Positions 44,049 to 52,633 of a stretch of DNA of 52,807 nt are shown here, piece by piece. Under the pieces are notes generated by a model. It was not told the DNA's origin. It saw nothing but the letters and a program-made list of their open reading frames with translations, and did no database searches. Source of the stretch: GCA-2746795 sp964643965 (lineage in GTDB: Bacteria > Chloroflexota > Anaerolineae > Promineifilales > Promineifilaceae); assembly GCA_964643965.1 (NCBI GenBank), contig CAZXVH010000023.1:1-52807 (forward strand). Direction: 5' to 3'. Within the stretch, counting starts at the first letter, position 1. Every line of letters starts with the position of its first letter. A program made the position numbers and the translations under genes.

Positions 44049-44459
44049 CTAGATAACTTTTCTAATACCCTCAACTTCTCCAGCAACTTCAATCACACGC
44101 CGATATTGCAACCGCCATTGCAGGGCATTTGAAATAGTGAGGTATCCGAGATGTGGCCGATTGTTTAAGATTTCTTGCGCGAGTTGAATGATCTGAGTTT
44201 CGTCAACTGGCAGATACCGCTCAGATAAAAAGGCAACAATATCATCAATGTTGGCGTGATTATCTATGCCGCTGGCAGAATTGCCTTCAGTGTAGACGTA
44301 TTTATCGTGCAAGAATTTCTGGAATTTATGTTCCAGGTATGTGCCAATCGCTTTGCCATCGGTAACGCCATGGAGATTTGTCTCGAAATAACTGGATTCA
44401 ATTTCAGAAAATATTTTGGCTTCAAGGCAAAGGTTGTTGATGGTTAAATTAGGCTTCAT
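44049..44459 (-). pseudogene. Type II restriction endonuclease remnant with internal deletion
   Basis: A 136-residue frame two bases before the methylase. The first half (SSYFETNLHG..AIGTYLEHKF and EGNSASGID) and the last half (DDIVAFLSERYLP and LGYLTISNALQWRL) both match a family of restriction endonucleases, as I recall it. The central part, which should carry the catalytic D...(D/E)xK residues right after GNSASGID, is missing, with the frame joined at about residue 67. It is therefore probably inactive. Together with the methylase it is a decaying R-M system. The identification rests on memory of the family and needs a database search. Confidence 0.6.
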
Positions 44460-44514
44460 AGGTCAAAAGTTCCTTATGATTAGGTGGAGAGTATAGCATA
44501 TTGATAGATGGGAG

Positions 44515-44551
44515 AAGGAGGGATGTAACGGCCGTTACTCATCCCTCTCTC
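44515..44551. terminator. Hairpin around an iterated palindrome after the CoA-transferase
   Basis: GTAACGGCCGTTAC is a perfect 14-bp palindrome (44525-44538) flanked by GGGAT and ATCCC, forming a longer imperfect stem 12 bases after the CoA-transferase stop. It is a likely transcript end shared with the R-M gene's upstream side. Confidence 0.5.
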
Positions 44552-44562
44552 TAAACTCAATT

Positions 44563-45750
44563 CTACAAGACTCTTTTGTCTTTCAAATCCTCAATTTGCA
44601 ACTCATCATACCCCAACAAACTCATCAAAATCTCATCGGTATTTTCGCCAAGCAACGGCGCCGGCCGACGCACACTGCCCGGCGTCTCACTGAGTTTGAT
44701 GGGGATGCCGGGCAGCTCCGTCATGCCCGCCACCGGATGCTCCACCGCCACGATCATCTCGCGGGCCTGCACCTGTGGGTCTGCCATGACCTGCGCCACG
44801 TTGTTGATGGGGCCGTTCGGCACGCCTGCTTCGTCGAGGATTTCCAGCCAAACGGCCGTTTCCTTCCCCCGTACAATCTCCGCCAAAATCGGCCGCAACA
44901 CCTTATAATTCTCTGTGCGCAAGGGGTTGCTCTCGAAGCGCGGATCAGCAGCCAAATCTGGTTTTCCCAGGGCGAGGCACAGTTTGCGCCACAACACATC
45001 ATTGCCCGCCGCAATCATAATCGTGCCATCGCCTGTGTCAAAAGGCTCGAAGGGGATGATGGACGGATGGCGGTTGCCGATGCGCCCTGGAATCTCGCCA
45101 GTGACGGTGTAGCGGGCGATGGCGTTCTCCAGAATGGCGACCTGGCTGTCGAGCATCGCCACATCTACCATTTGCCCTTTGCCGGAATTGGTGCGGTGGA
45201 TAACGGCCGTTAATATCCCAATTACCGTAAACAAACCGGCCGTAATATCGCCCGTTGACGTACCCACCCGGGTTGGTTCGCCCCCTTCTGGCCCCGTCAC
45301 GCTCATGATGCCGCCCATCGCCTGCACAATGGCGTCGTAGGCGGCGCGATGGCTGTATGGCCCCGTCTGCCCAAAGCCGGAGGCGGCGGCATAGATGAGG
45401 CGCGGGTTGATCTCGCGTAAGCTCTGGTAAGCCAGCCCCAATTTCGCCATCGTGCCGGGGCGGAAGTTCTCCACCAAAATGTCGGCCTTACGCACCATAT
45501 CGCGGAATACTTCTTTACCGGCGTCGCTCTTCAAGTTGAGCGTCATGCCTCGTTTGTTGCGGTTGAGACTCATGAAATAGGCGCTCTCGCCGTTGACGTG
45601 CGGCGGATAGGCGCGGGCGTCGTCCCCGGCGCCGGGCATTTCAATCTTAATCACATCTGCGCCCATATCGGCCAAAATCATGGTGGCGTAGGGGCCAACG
45701 AGGACGCGGGTCAAATCCAGTACAATCAAGCCTTCAAGTGGTAACGTCAT
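44563..45750 (-). CDS. Class III CoA-transferase (CaiB/BaiF family)
   Basis: A 395-residue CoA-transferase that moves CoA between organic acids. Family features are VLDLTRVLVGPYATMILADM at the start, DVIKIEMPGAGDDAR, and the expected catalytic Asp (D139) in AAYDAIVQAMGG. AAAAGGAA precedes ATG 45750. It follows the molybdenum hydroxylase genes on the same strand, so it may activate the acid that the hydroxylase acts on or its product. The acid is unknown. Confidence 0.92.
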   Translation of the reverse strand: MTLPLEGLIVLDLTRVLVGPYATMILADMGADVIKIEMPGAGDDARAYPPHVNGESAYFMSLNRNKRGMTLNLKSDAGKEVFRDMVRKADILVENFRPGTMAKLGLAYQSLREINPRLIYAAASGFGQTGPYSHRAAYDAIVQAMGGIMSVTGPEGGEPTRVGTSTGDITAGLFTVIGILTAVIHRTNSGKGQMVDVAMLDSQVAILENAIARYTVTGEIPGRIGNRHPSIIPFEPFDTGDGTIMIAAGNDVLWRKLCLALGKPDLAADPRFESNPLRTENYKVLRPILAEIVRGKETAVWLEILDEAGVPNGPINNVAQVMADPQVQAREMIVAVEHPVAGMTELPGIPIKLSETPGSVRRPAPLLGENTDEILMSLLGYDELQIEDLKDKRVL

Positions 45751-45786
45751 GTAAATTCCTTTTAAAATAAAAATGTCAACAACAGG

Positions 45787-45938
45787 GTAGGGGTGGGACA
45801 GGCGGGGAATCTATTTCGCCATGCAAAACCAACTTCTCTCCCGCCTGTCTCGCCCAGCAAGATTAACACACGGGCGAGACAATTGGGAGACAAGACCTTT
45901 CATTGGGCAAACATATCACCCAATTGTCCCGCCCCTAC
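45787..45938. repeat. Spacer element with terminal inverted repeats
   Basis: GTAGGGGTGGGACA at 45787 is mirrored by TGTCCCGCCCCTAC at 45925-45938 (one mismatch). A second inverted pair, GGGCGAGACAATTGGG/CCCAATTGTCCCGCCC, lies inside. The right end contains the stop codon (45937-45935) of the hydroxylase large subunit. It carries no coding potential and resembles a MITE or repeat cassette. Confidence 0.7.
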
Positions 45939-48289
45939 GTCACAACACCCGCATCCAACATCGCCAGGTATACTTTTTCGGCGGAGAAAGGCGGCCCTTC
46001 CAGGCGCACACCCACCGCGTCATAAATGGCGTTGCCCAGGGCGGCGATGGTGGGGATCATGGGGTGTTCGCCGACGCCACGAGCGCCCCACGGCCCATCT
46101 GCCTGCGGCACTTCCACGATGATGGATTCGATTTTATGCGGGATGTCAACGGCCGTTGCTATCCTGTAATCCACAAAACTAGGGTTCTTCATGACGCCTT
46201 CGCGCAGTTGAATCTCCTCAAACAGCGCCGAACTCATCCCTTGCACAAACCCCCCTTCGATTTGCGCCTTCACCAGTTCGGGATTGATCGCCTTGCCCAC
46301 GTCAAAGGCCGACACGCCCTTGATAATCTCAATCTTGCCCGTGTCCAGGTCTACCTCAATTTCCACCGCCTGTACGCCCACGGTGTAATGCACCACGGCG
46401 CGGTCGCCCTGGCCCGTTTCGGCGTCGAGACCGGTGACGTAGGTGGGCATGAAATTGCCGCGCCCGATGATGGGACCGCCCGTCCATTCCGTAAAATCTT
46501 CGTTGGGCAAGCCGTAAACCGCGATGTTTTGTAGACTGGTCTCGTTCTCCGTTTTGTAGGAGATGACGATGCCGTTGATGAGGTCTAAATCGGCCACATC
46601 CTCGTCCCACGCTTCGGCGACCGTTTCCAGGATTTGTGTGCGCGTATCCTGCGCGGCGGCCACGATGGCGTTGCCCATACTCCACGTCAGGCGGCTGGCG
46701 ACGGTTTGCCATTCATACGGGCTGTACTGCGTGTCTAGCGGGCCAGCCACGCGCACCGATTCATACGGCACGCCCAGCGTTTCAGCCGCCATTTGCGCCG
46801 CCACCGTAAATGCGCCTTGTCCGATTTCCTGCCCGCCCAGCCCCAGGGTGACGGTTCCGTCTTCATTCATCTCCAGCCACGCGGAAGAGCCGGCGTTGGG
46901 CGGCATGGCCGGCGCTTTCCAGGCCAGGGCAATGCCTTTGCCGCGCCGTTTGTTCGGGGCTGACGGCGGCGCTTTGTGACCCCAGCCGATGGCAACGGCC
47001 GTTTTCTCAATACATTCCGTCAGGCCAATGGGGTGCATCTTCATGCCTGTCACCAGCAAGTCGCCGCCCTGTACGCAGTTGCGCAGGTGAAACGCCACCT
47101 GATCCATGCCGATTTTCAGCGCCAACTCATCCATGCATTGATCAACGGCCGTGTGCAGTTCCGACATGCCAAAACCGCGATACGCGCCGCCGATGGGATG
47201 ATTGGTATAGACACACAAGCTGTCGGTCTTGACGTTGGGGATGTCATAGGGGCCGGTGGAACTGTAGCCGCCGGCGCGGGTGATATTGACGCCATATTCA
47301 GTCGAAGCGCCGCCATCCCAATACATGGTATTCTCCATCGCCAGCAGGTTGCCCTCGGCGTCGCAGCCCACTTTCAGGTGGATGACCACGCCCTGGCGCA
47401 CGAAGTTGGTGTAGAACTCTTCTTCGCGGGTGAGGCGTAGTTTCACTGGACGGCCGTTTGCTTTGGTGGCGATGGCGACCGGCATCGCTTCCATGGTCAC
47501 GCCCGCCTTGCAGCCAAAACCGCCGCCCACATATGGCGCAATCACGCGCATGTCGCTTTGGGAAATGCCCAGCGTCTTGGCGATCAAATCGCGCTGAGCA
47601 AAGGGTGACTGCGACGAGGCCCACAGCGTCACTTTGCCGTTCTGAGCCACCTGGGCCGTGGCGATGTGAGGTTCGATGGGGACGTGTTGGATGTGGGGGA
47701 TGCGGAAGGTGCGCTCCACAATAGCGGCGCAATTCGCCCACGCCGCTTCCGTATCCCCTTTGCGGATTTTGAAATGGTTGGCGATGTTGGTTCCCGGCTG
47801 GGGGAAGATGAAGTTGGGCGCACTGTAGTTGCCCAAATCAGGATGGATGAGCGGCGCTGCCGGCGAGGCGCCGTACTCGGGGTCGAAGACCGGTTCCAGC
47901 GGCTCATATGCCACTTCGATGAGACCCACCGCTTTTTCGGCAATTTCTTCGCTGACGGCGGCCACCCCGGCCACCGCTTCCCCCACAAAACGCACCCGGT
48001 CCCGGGCAAATATGTGCCGGTCTTTGAGATAGAGGCCGATGTGGTTGGGGAAATCGTGGCCCGTCACCACCACTTTGACGCCGGGCAGCGCCAGCGCCTT
48101 GCTGGCGTCGATGGATTTGATGAGCGCGTGGGGGTGGGGACTGCGTTTGATGCGGGCGAAGAGCAAGTCGGCGCCAAAGCGGATGTCGTCGGCGTAAATG
48201 GCAGCGCCGGTGATTTTTTCGTCGATGTCGTTGCGCGGCACACTTTGGCCAACAGGGCCGCGTGTTTTCTCGCGTTCAATGGGTTGCAT
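45935..48289 (-). CDS. Xanthine dehydrogenase-family molybdenum-binding subunit
   Basis: A 784-residue large subunit of a molybdenum hydroxylase. The N-terminal Ald_Xan_dh domain (GAAIYADDIRFGADLLFARI) is followed by the Mo-cofactor domain with YVGGGFGCKAGV, GGAYRGFGMSEL and the catalytic Glu (E741) in ARGVGEHP. The active-site loop is AYRGFG rather than the AYRCSFR of aerobic CO dehydrogenase, so this is not a form I CODH. It hydroxylates some aromatic, heterocyclic or aldehyde substrate. AAAGGAGA precedes ATG 48289. It is separated from its FeS subunit gene by a lipoprotein gene. Confidence 0.93.
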   Translation of the reverse strand: MQPIEREKTRGPVGQSVPRNDIDEKITGAAIYADDIRFGADLLFARIKRSPHPHALIKSIDASKALALPGVKVVVTGHDFPNHIGLYLKDRHIFARDRVRFVGEAVAGVAAVSEEIAEKAVGLIEVAYEPLEPVFDPEYGASPAAPLIHPDLGNYSAPNFIFPQPGTNIANHFKIRKGDTEAAWANCAAIVERTFRIPHIQHVPIEPHIATAQVAQNGKVTLWASSQSPFAQRDLIAKTLGISQSDMRVIAPYVGGGFGCKAGVTMEAMPVAIATKANGRPVKLRLTREEEFYTNFVRQGVVIHLKVGCDAEGNLLAMENTMYWDGGASTEYGVNITRAGGYSSTGPYDIPNVKTDSLCVYTNHPIGGAYRGFGMSELHTAVDQCMDELALKIGMDQVAFHLRNCVQGGDLLVTGMKMHPIGLTECIEKTAVAIGWGHKAPPSAPNKRRGKGIALAWKAPAMPPNAGSSAWLEMNEDGTVTLGLGGQEIGQGAFTVAAQMAAETLGVPYESVRVAGPLDTQYSPYEWQTVASRLTWSMGNAIVAAAQDTRTQILETVAEAWDEDVADLDLINGIVISYKTENETSLQNIAVYGLPNEDFTEWTGGPIIGRGNFMPTYVTGLDAETGQGDRAVVHYTVGVQAVEIEVDLDTGKIEIIKGVSAFDVGKAINPELVKAQIEGGFVQGMSSALFEEIQLREGVMKNPSFVDYRIATAVDIPHKIESIIVEVPQADGPWGARGVGEHPMIPTIAALGNAIYDAVGVRLEGPPFSAEKVYLAMLDAGVVT

Positions 48290-48301
48290 GGGAGTTCTCC
48301 T

Positions 48302-48356
48302 TTAAAGCGGGAACACGGAGTTGCACAGAGATTTCACAGAGAATCACGGAGAGGAA
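48302..48356. repeat. CACAGAG/CACGGAG imperfect repeat
   Basis: Four loosely repeated blocks (CACGGAG, CACAGAG, CACAGAG, CACGGAG) occupy the spacer upstream of the hydroxylase large subunit. There is no inverted arm. They appear to belong to the same class of spacer repeats. Confidence 0.6.
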
Positions 48357-48382
48357 GAGTAAATCTCTGACAACGGCCGTTA

Positions 48383-49399
48383 CTATTTCACAATCATGAC
48401 ATACATGATGTGGTCATTGACAGGAATAATTGATACGGAAGCTGCTTCATCACCTTTTTGGAAGACCATGAATATGGCGCCTGTTTCTCCTTCACCAGTT
48501 GCTAAGAATTCCCAACCGGCGTTACTTAATTCATTTTCGTAAAAGCTTTGAATTTCATCTTTCGTTGCCTCAATAATGAAGGAATAACCACCACTATCCC
48601 CTTCGCCAGCAATGGCCTGAGGCATGATTGCAATTCCTTCCCATTCAGATGCCGGTTTGCCAACGGGTATTGGTAATGGAAAGTCTGCGTCTGGTTCAAT
48701 GACCAGGGGTTCTTCTGTGTTGTCTGTGTCCTCACTGATGAAAGAAACAGAATCAATCACGGCATTAAAGAGGAGAGCGCCTTCACTTTCCCAACGGCCG
48801 TTTGTTGCCAATCCTTGAGCAAGAAAGATCAATGATTCATTGGGAGCCACAACTATCACATTGCCCTCAATATTTTTATCCCACTGCACGCCTGATATAT
48901 TTGCTGAAATACCTTCAATCCCGTCAATTAGGAAAGCTTCAGGTTCCTCTGCAACAAGGTCGCCTGCGGTTTCGTTGATTCTGTTAATAAAGTTTGACAA
49001 AACTTCTTCAACTGTGCTGCCATCAGGTGGATTGGTCGCCATGAAAATCAGAATATCTTTGTCATCATAGGATAAGCCAACTTGGTTTTTATCTATTTCA
49101 ACTAAATAGTTGCTGGGTGGTTGAAATGAGAACCCAGCTTCTTCTGCAATTTCTACTTCTGCTAATGTTGGTGAAAATACAGTAGGTGTTGCTGTTGGCG
49201 TTTCTGTGGGTTGAGGTGTATTTGTTGGCAATGGTGTGGGTGTATTCGTGTTGGTAGGAATAGGTGTCTCTGTTTCGGTCGCTGTGGGTTGGCTTGTTGC
49301 GGTTGAGGTTGGCGGGATGTTGGCAATTTCCTGCCCACCACAAGCGACTAAAAAGACAGCAATCAATACGATGAAGGCCATTAATACGATTCTTTTCAC
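48383..49399 (-). CDS. Lipoprotein of unknown function inserted in the hydroxylase cluster
   Basis: A 338-residue lipoprotein with lipobox AVFLVACGGQ and a long Thr/Pro linker (about residues 28-80), then a globular part without a family I recognise. An early segment (LAEVEIAEEAGFSFQPPSNY) and a C-terminal part (ATKDEIQSFYENELSNAGWE) resemble secreted stress or substrate-binding modules only loosely. It lies between the FeS and Mo subunit genes. Its sequence looks more AT-rich than theirs, suggesting a later insertion. Confidence 0.8.
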   Translation of the reverse strand: MKRIVLMAFIVLIAVFLVACGGQEIANIPPTSTATSQPTATETETPIPTNTNTPTPLPTNTPQPTETPTATPTVFSPTLAEVEIAEEAGFSFQPPSNYLVEIDKNQVGLSYDDKDILIFMATNPPDGSTVEEVLSNFINRINETAGDLVAEEPEAFLIDGIEGISANISGVQWDKNIEGNVIVVAPNESLIFLAQGLATNGRWESEGALLFNAVIDSVSFISEDTDNTEEPLVIEPDADFPLPIPVGKPASEWEGIAIMPQAIAGEGDSGGYSFIIEATKDEIQSFYENELSNAGWEFLATGEGETGAIFMVFQKGDEAASVSIIPVNDHIMYVMIVK

Positions 49400-49463
49400 T
49401 GTGTTTCTCCTACTTTTAAAAATATAGTTGTACCAAGTTTATGGTTTTTTGTGACCGTGTAAC

Positions 49464-49943
49464 TTAACCAACGGCCGTTTCCATTCTCGCCGCCTCTTTT
49501 ACACCCTCAATAATACGCACGTAACCGGTGCAGCGGCACAAGTTTCCCAAGATAGATTCGGCGATGTCGTCGTCAGTGGGATTCGGGTTGCGCTGGAGCA
49601 GGGCGTGGGCGGAGATGAGGATGCCAGGGGTGCAAAAACCGCACTGCACCCCGCCGGATTCCTGGATGGCTTGTTGGATGGGGGCTAAACGGCCGTTTTC
49701 CGCCAACCCTTCTACCGTGGTAATTGTGGCGCCATCACATTCAACGGCCAGAACCAGGCAACTATTCACTGGTTCGCCGTTCAGCAGCGCCGTACAGGCG
49801 CCGCATTCCCCAGCGGCGCAGCCATTCTTCGTGCCAGTCAGTACCAGCTTCTCGCGCAGCATTTGCAGCATTGTCATGTGGGAGGGCACGGTAACAACTT
49901 CTGTTTCGTTATTGATGGTAAAAGTTATGGTGTGGTGGGACAT
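49464..49943 (-). CDS. Molybdenum hydroxylase [2Fe-2S] subunit
   Basis: A 159-residue small subunit. C42, C47, C50 and C62 form the plant-ferredoxin-type cluster (GCAAGECGACTALLNG). C101, C104, C136 and C138 hold the second cluster of the helical domain (VQCGFCTPG, NLCRCTGYV). This is the CoxS/XdhC pattern. GAGGAG precedes ATG 49943. It transfers electrons between the Mo subunit and the FAD subunit encoded upstream. Confidence 0.95.
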   Translation of the reverse strand: MSHHTITFTINNETEVVTVPSHMTMLQMLREKLVLTGTKNGCAAGECGACTALLNGEPVNSCLVLAVECDGATITTVEGLAENGRLAPIQQAIQESGGVQCGFCTPGILISAHALLQRNPNPTDDDIAESILGNLCRCTGYVRIIEGVKEAARMETAVG

Positions 49944-49964
49944 AGAGGTTTCTCCTCAAAAAGA

Positions 49965-50046
49965 TTTATTACAAAGGAACAAAGGGTGAAAGGAACAAAG
50001 GTTTAAAAGCTTTTTCTTTGTCTCTTTGTGCCTTTGTCTCTTTGTA
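49965..50046. repeat. AAAGGAAC/CTTTGTCT inverted repeat spacer
   Basis: ACAAAGGAACAAAGGG and AAAGGAACAAAGG on the left mirror CTTTGTCTCTTTGTGCCTTTG on the right around TTTAAAAGC. It separates the FAD and FeS subunit genes and can form an imperfect RNA hairpin. Confidence 0.8.
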
Positions 50047-50060
50047 AAAAAAAACGTTCA

Positions 50061-50948
50061 TCACAGCGCCTGCCAAACTTCAGTGACCGCTTGCCGTGTG
50101 AGATTGCGTACCATTTGCTTCCGGTAACGGGCGGAGCCGCGTGTATCGCTGATGGGCGTGCAGGCGTTCATGGCGGCGTTGGCGGCCTGCTCGATGATTT
50201 CTGTGGTGATGGGCTGGCTGGACAGGATGGCTTCTGCTTCTGCCGGAACCAGTGGGATGGGCGACACAGAAGCCAGCGCCAGGCGGAAGGTGTAGCCAGA
50301 CGGCCGTTTTGCAGCAGGATAGGCAAAGGCGGTGACGCCAACGATGGCCAGGTCGCCCCAGGCGTTACGCCCCAGTTTAAGGTAGCGGCCTACGCTGCCT
50401 GCGGGCAACACGGGAAAGGTGACGGCCGTTACGATGTCGCCAGGGTTGAGCGCCGTCCGGCCGGGACCTTTGAAGAAATTGGTGAGGGGGAGTTGAAAAC
50501 GGCCGTTTACGCCATGCACCTCTAAAACAGCACCCAAAACAAGGCAAGCTCCGGTCGTATCGCCGCCAGGGGAACCGTTGCAGAGGTTGCCCACAATCGT
50601 GGCGCGATTGCGCAATTGGTAGCTGGCAACAGTGCGAGCGGCTTGGGCGAGGAGGGGATAATGGGCATTGATAACGGGTGAAGCGATGACTTTATTCATA
50701 GTCACCGCCGCGCCAAAGCGCAGGCCGTTGTCAGGGTCAAATGCAATCTCGCCCATGCCCTCAAGCTGCTTGACATCGACGAGGTAGTTGTCCGACCACG
50801 CCCCGTTGCGCATTCTGACAAAGGTATCGGTGCCGCCCAAAAACGGCCGTGCTGCGCCCGCGTGGGCAGCTAAAAATTGGGAGGCTTCGCCCAACGAGTT
50901 GGGCTTAACATAATCAAATTCCGGTAAACCAGGGGATGGTTCGTGCAT
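50061..50948 (-). CDS. Molybdenum hydroxylase FAD-binding subunit
   Basis: A 295-residue medium subunit (CoxM/XdhB type) with a PCMH/VAO-type FAD domain: FDYVKPNSLGEASQFLAAHA, the pyrophosphate loop PFLGGTDTFVRMRNG and RNRATIVGNLCNGSPGGD. The C-terminal CO_deh_flav_C domain follows. It passes electrons to an acceptor such as quinone or NAD. AAGGAT precedes ATG 50948. It is upstream of the FeS subunit on the same strand. Confidence 0.94.
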   Translation of the reverse strand: MHEPSPGLPEFDYVKPNSLGEASQFLAAHAGAARPFLGGTDTFVRMRNGAWSDNYLVDVKQLEGMGEIAFDPDNGLRFGAAVTMNKVIASPVINAHYPLLAQAARTVASYQLRNRATIVGNLCNGSPGGDTTGACLVLGAVLEVHGVNGRFQLPLTNFFKGPGRTALNPGDIVTAVTFPVLPAGSVGRYLKLGRNAWGDLAIVGVTAFAYPAAKRPSGYTFRLALASVSPIPLVPAEAEAILSSQPITTEIIEQAANAAMNACTPISDTRGSARYRKQMVRNLTRQAVTEVWQAL

Positions 50949-50998
50949 AGCGTATCCTTCATGGAAAAGTGGGGAGTAAAATTAGAGAGCAGCCGTCG

Positions 50999-51098
50999 CC
51001 TGAGCTTGTCGAAGGCAGAGGCGGTCAGGAAGAGCAAGATTTATTTGATGTCTCGCAAGACCCGACTGCGGCTTCGACGGCTTCGACAGGCTCAGCCT
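50999..51098. repeat. Inverted REP-like pair in the cyclase/FAD-subunit spacer
   Basis: CCTGAGCTTGTCGAAGG at 50999 and its near complement CTTCGACAGGCTCAGCCTT at 51080 lie in opposite orientation about 60 bases apart. The same core occurs at 15898 and 37813. Confidence 0.75.
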
Positions 51099-51101
51099 TC
51101 G

Positions 51102-51977
51102 TTAATAAACCTTACCCCGTCCGCCGAGCCGTTCGACGTGTACGGGGTCGTAGCAGTCGCCGTATTTGGTGTGGGGCATGGTGGCTTTCTTCGCCATGAG
51201 GGTTTCATATTCGTCGTCATCGACCATGGCCACGATGCGGGCGATACTGGCCTCGCCGTCTACAAAGCGCCAGGGGAAGCAGCCCACCTGTACCCGCCGG
51301 TTGAGAAGCAGGTCAATGTCGCCGCCCACACATTCGGCGTGGATGATGCCTTTGTCAAACATCCATAAGTGCATCATCTGGTACATATCTTTGGTGAAAT
51401 AGTCGGGCAGGGATTTGCCGTATTTCTGGCGGAAATGGGCGTCACAATCTTCGGCCTGGGCGGGCATCCAATCCCGAATTTTGGTGTTCATGGGATGGTC
51501 GGCGCTGCCACAATCGACGCCGATCCATTTGAGTTTTTTCTCCTGACACCAGAGAGCAAAGCGCTCGTCGGGGCCGGGGTGCATGACCATGTAGCGTACT
51601 TCGTTGCCGTAGGGTTGATCCCAGCCAAAATGGTGATAGCCGGTGTGGATGATGAGGATGTCGTTTTCGCGCACTTCCACGCGCTCTTCAATCATTTCAG
51701 GCGTGTAGATATCGTAGTCGCCGCAGATGTCGCTGAGATCCACGATGGCGGCTTCACCTGCGAGGAAGTCGAAGTCGAGGCTGGCGATGTCTTTGCCAGG
51801 GGTGTAAAAATGAATTTCGCCGTCGAGATGGGTGCCGATGTGGTTGCTGTGAGTGACGACCTGGCCGTTGGCCCCGTTGGGCGCCAGCCGTTTGAAGTAT
51901 TTCACTTGCAAGGGTTCGTAGGTAGGCCAGGGGGGTGTGCCAATGCCCAGGGGAATGGTGAGGTCGATAAATTTCAT
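51102..51977 (-). CDS. Cyclase-family metal-dependent hydrolase
   Basis: A 291-residue protein of the cyclase/kynurenine-formamidase family. The metal motif is SNHIGTHLDGEIHF (HxGTHxD), preceded by KFIDLTIPLGIGTPPWPTYE, with ILIIHTGYHHFGW and GVDCGSADHPM later. Members hydrolyse cyclic amides, formamides or related bonds. It heads the hydroxylase run, with AAGGAGG before ATG 51977. It could open a ring or amide produced upstream in the same pathway; the substrate is not known. Confidence 0.88.
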   Translation of the reverse strand: MKFIDLTIPLGIGTPPWPTYEPLQVKYFKRLAPNGANGQVVTHSNHIGTHLDGEIHFYTPGKDIASLDFDFLAGEAAIVDLSDICGDYDIYTPEMIEERVEVRENDILIIHTGYHHFGWDQPYGNEVRYMVMHPGPDERFALWCQEKKLKWIGVDCGSADHPMNTKIRDWMPAQAEDCDAHFRQKYGKSLPDYFTKDMYQMMHLWMFDKGIIHAECVGGDIDLLLNRRVQVGCFPWRFVDGEASIARIVAMVDDDEYETLMAKKATMPHTKYGDCYDPVHVERLGGRGKVY

Positions 51978-52150
51978 GGGTTTTCCTCCTTGAAAATCAA
52001 GTTACCGCAGAGAGCGCCAGGGTCGTGGAGGGAAAGCCACATCCCTGTACGCCTCGTTGAATGGGTTTGTGAGAATGTGGTTTTTGTTTAAAGCCCGCGT
52101 TGGGTCAGATGGGTTTCCGGCGGGTTTTGCTAAATGGTTGGCAATGCAGC

Positions 52151-52555
52151 TTATTTAACGGCCGTTTCCGCTGCTGCTTCCGCGCTTTCCGCCTGTTCTG
52201 CAGCAATTTCCGCTTCAACCATGTCCACTGTTTCGGGGGAGAGTGTGGCGATGACTGCTTCAGGCAGTTCTACTTGCTCATGGTGAACGGACGCAGCGGC
52301 AGCGATGATTTTTTGCTCGGCAATGGCTTCTGCTTCAGCCTGGACATGCTCTGGTGGTTCAGCGCCGGTTATTGCTGGCCCAGTTACCTGGTTGGCGTCC
52401 GCTTCTTTAACTAAATCCAGGTCGTTGTCGCTGACATTGCGCCACCAGAAAAAAAAGAGGCTCAAAATAATGATCGCGACCACCAGAAATGAGAGTGAGG
52501 TCAATAATTCATTAAGGTTTGTTTGTAGGGTGACGGATAGTAAATGTGCGGTCAT
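52151..52555 (-). CDS. Small single-span membrane protein, unknown function
   Basis: A 134-residue protein with one membrane helix (about 19-40, LSFLVVAIIILSLFFFWW), then an acidic, Ala-rich tail with several EAEA-type stretches. AGGAGA precedes ATG 52555. The C-terminus ends ETAVK, coded by the iterated palindrome ACGGCCGT. No family is recognised. It may be the first gene of the hydroxylase run, or separate. Upstream lies the octamer array to the window edge. Confidence 0.7.
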   Translation of the reverse strand: MTAHLLSVTLQTNLNELLTSLSFLVVAIIILSLFFFWWRNVSDNDLDLVKEADANQVTGPAITGAEPPEHVQAEAEAIAEQKIIAAAASVHHEQVELPEAVIATLSPETVDMVEAEIAAEQAESAEAAAETAVK

Positions 52556-52633
52556 GCTGTTCTCCTGAATGGATGGTTAAATGGTTGATACGACTGTGAA
52601 GATGATACCATTGACCGACTGAATGATCACGTT

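Noticed and set aside
45935..50948. Form I aerobic CO dehydrogenase
   Set aside because: The large subunit has AYRGFG instead of the AYRCSFR signature.
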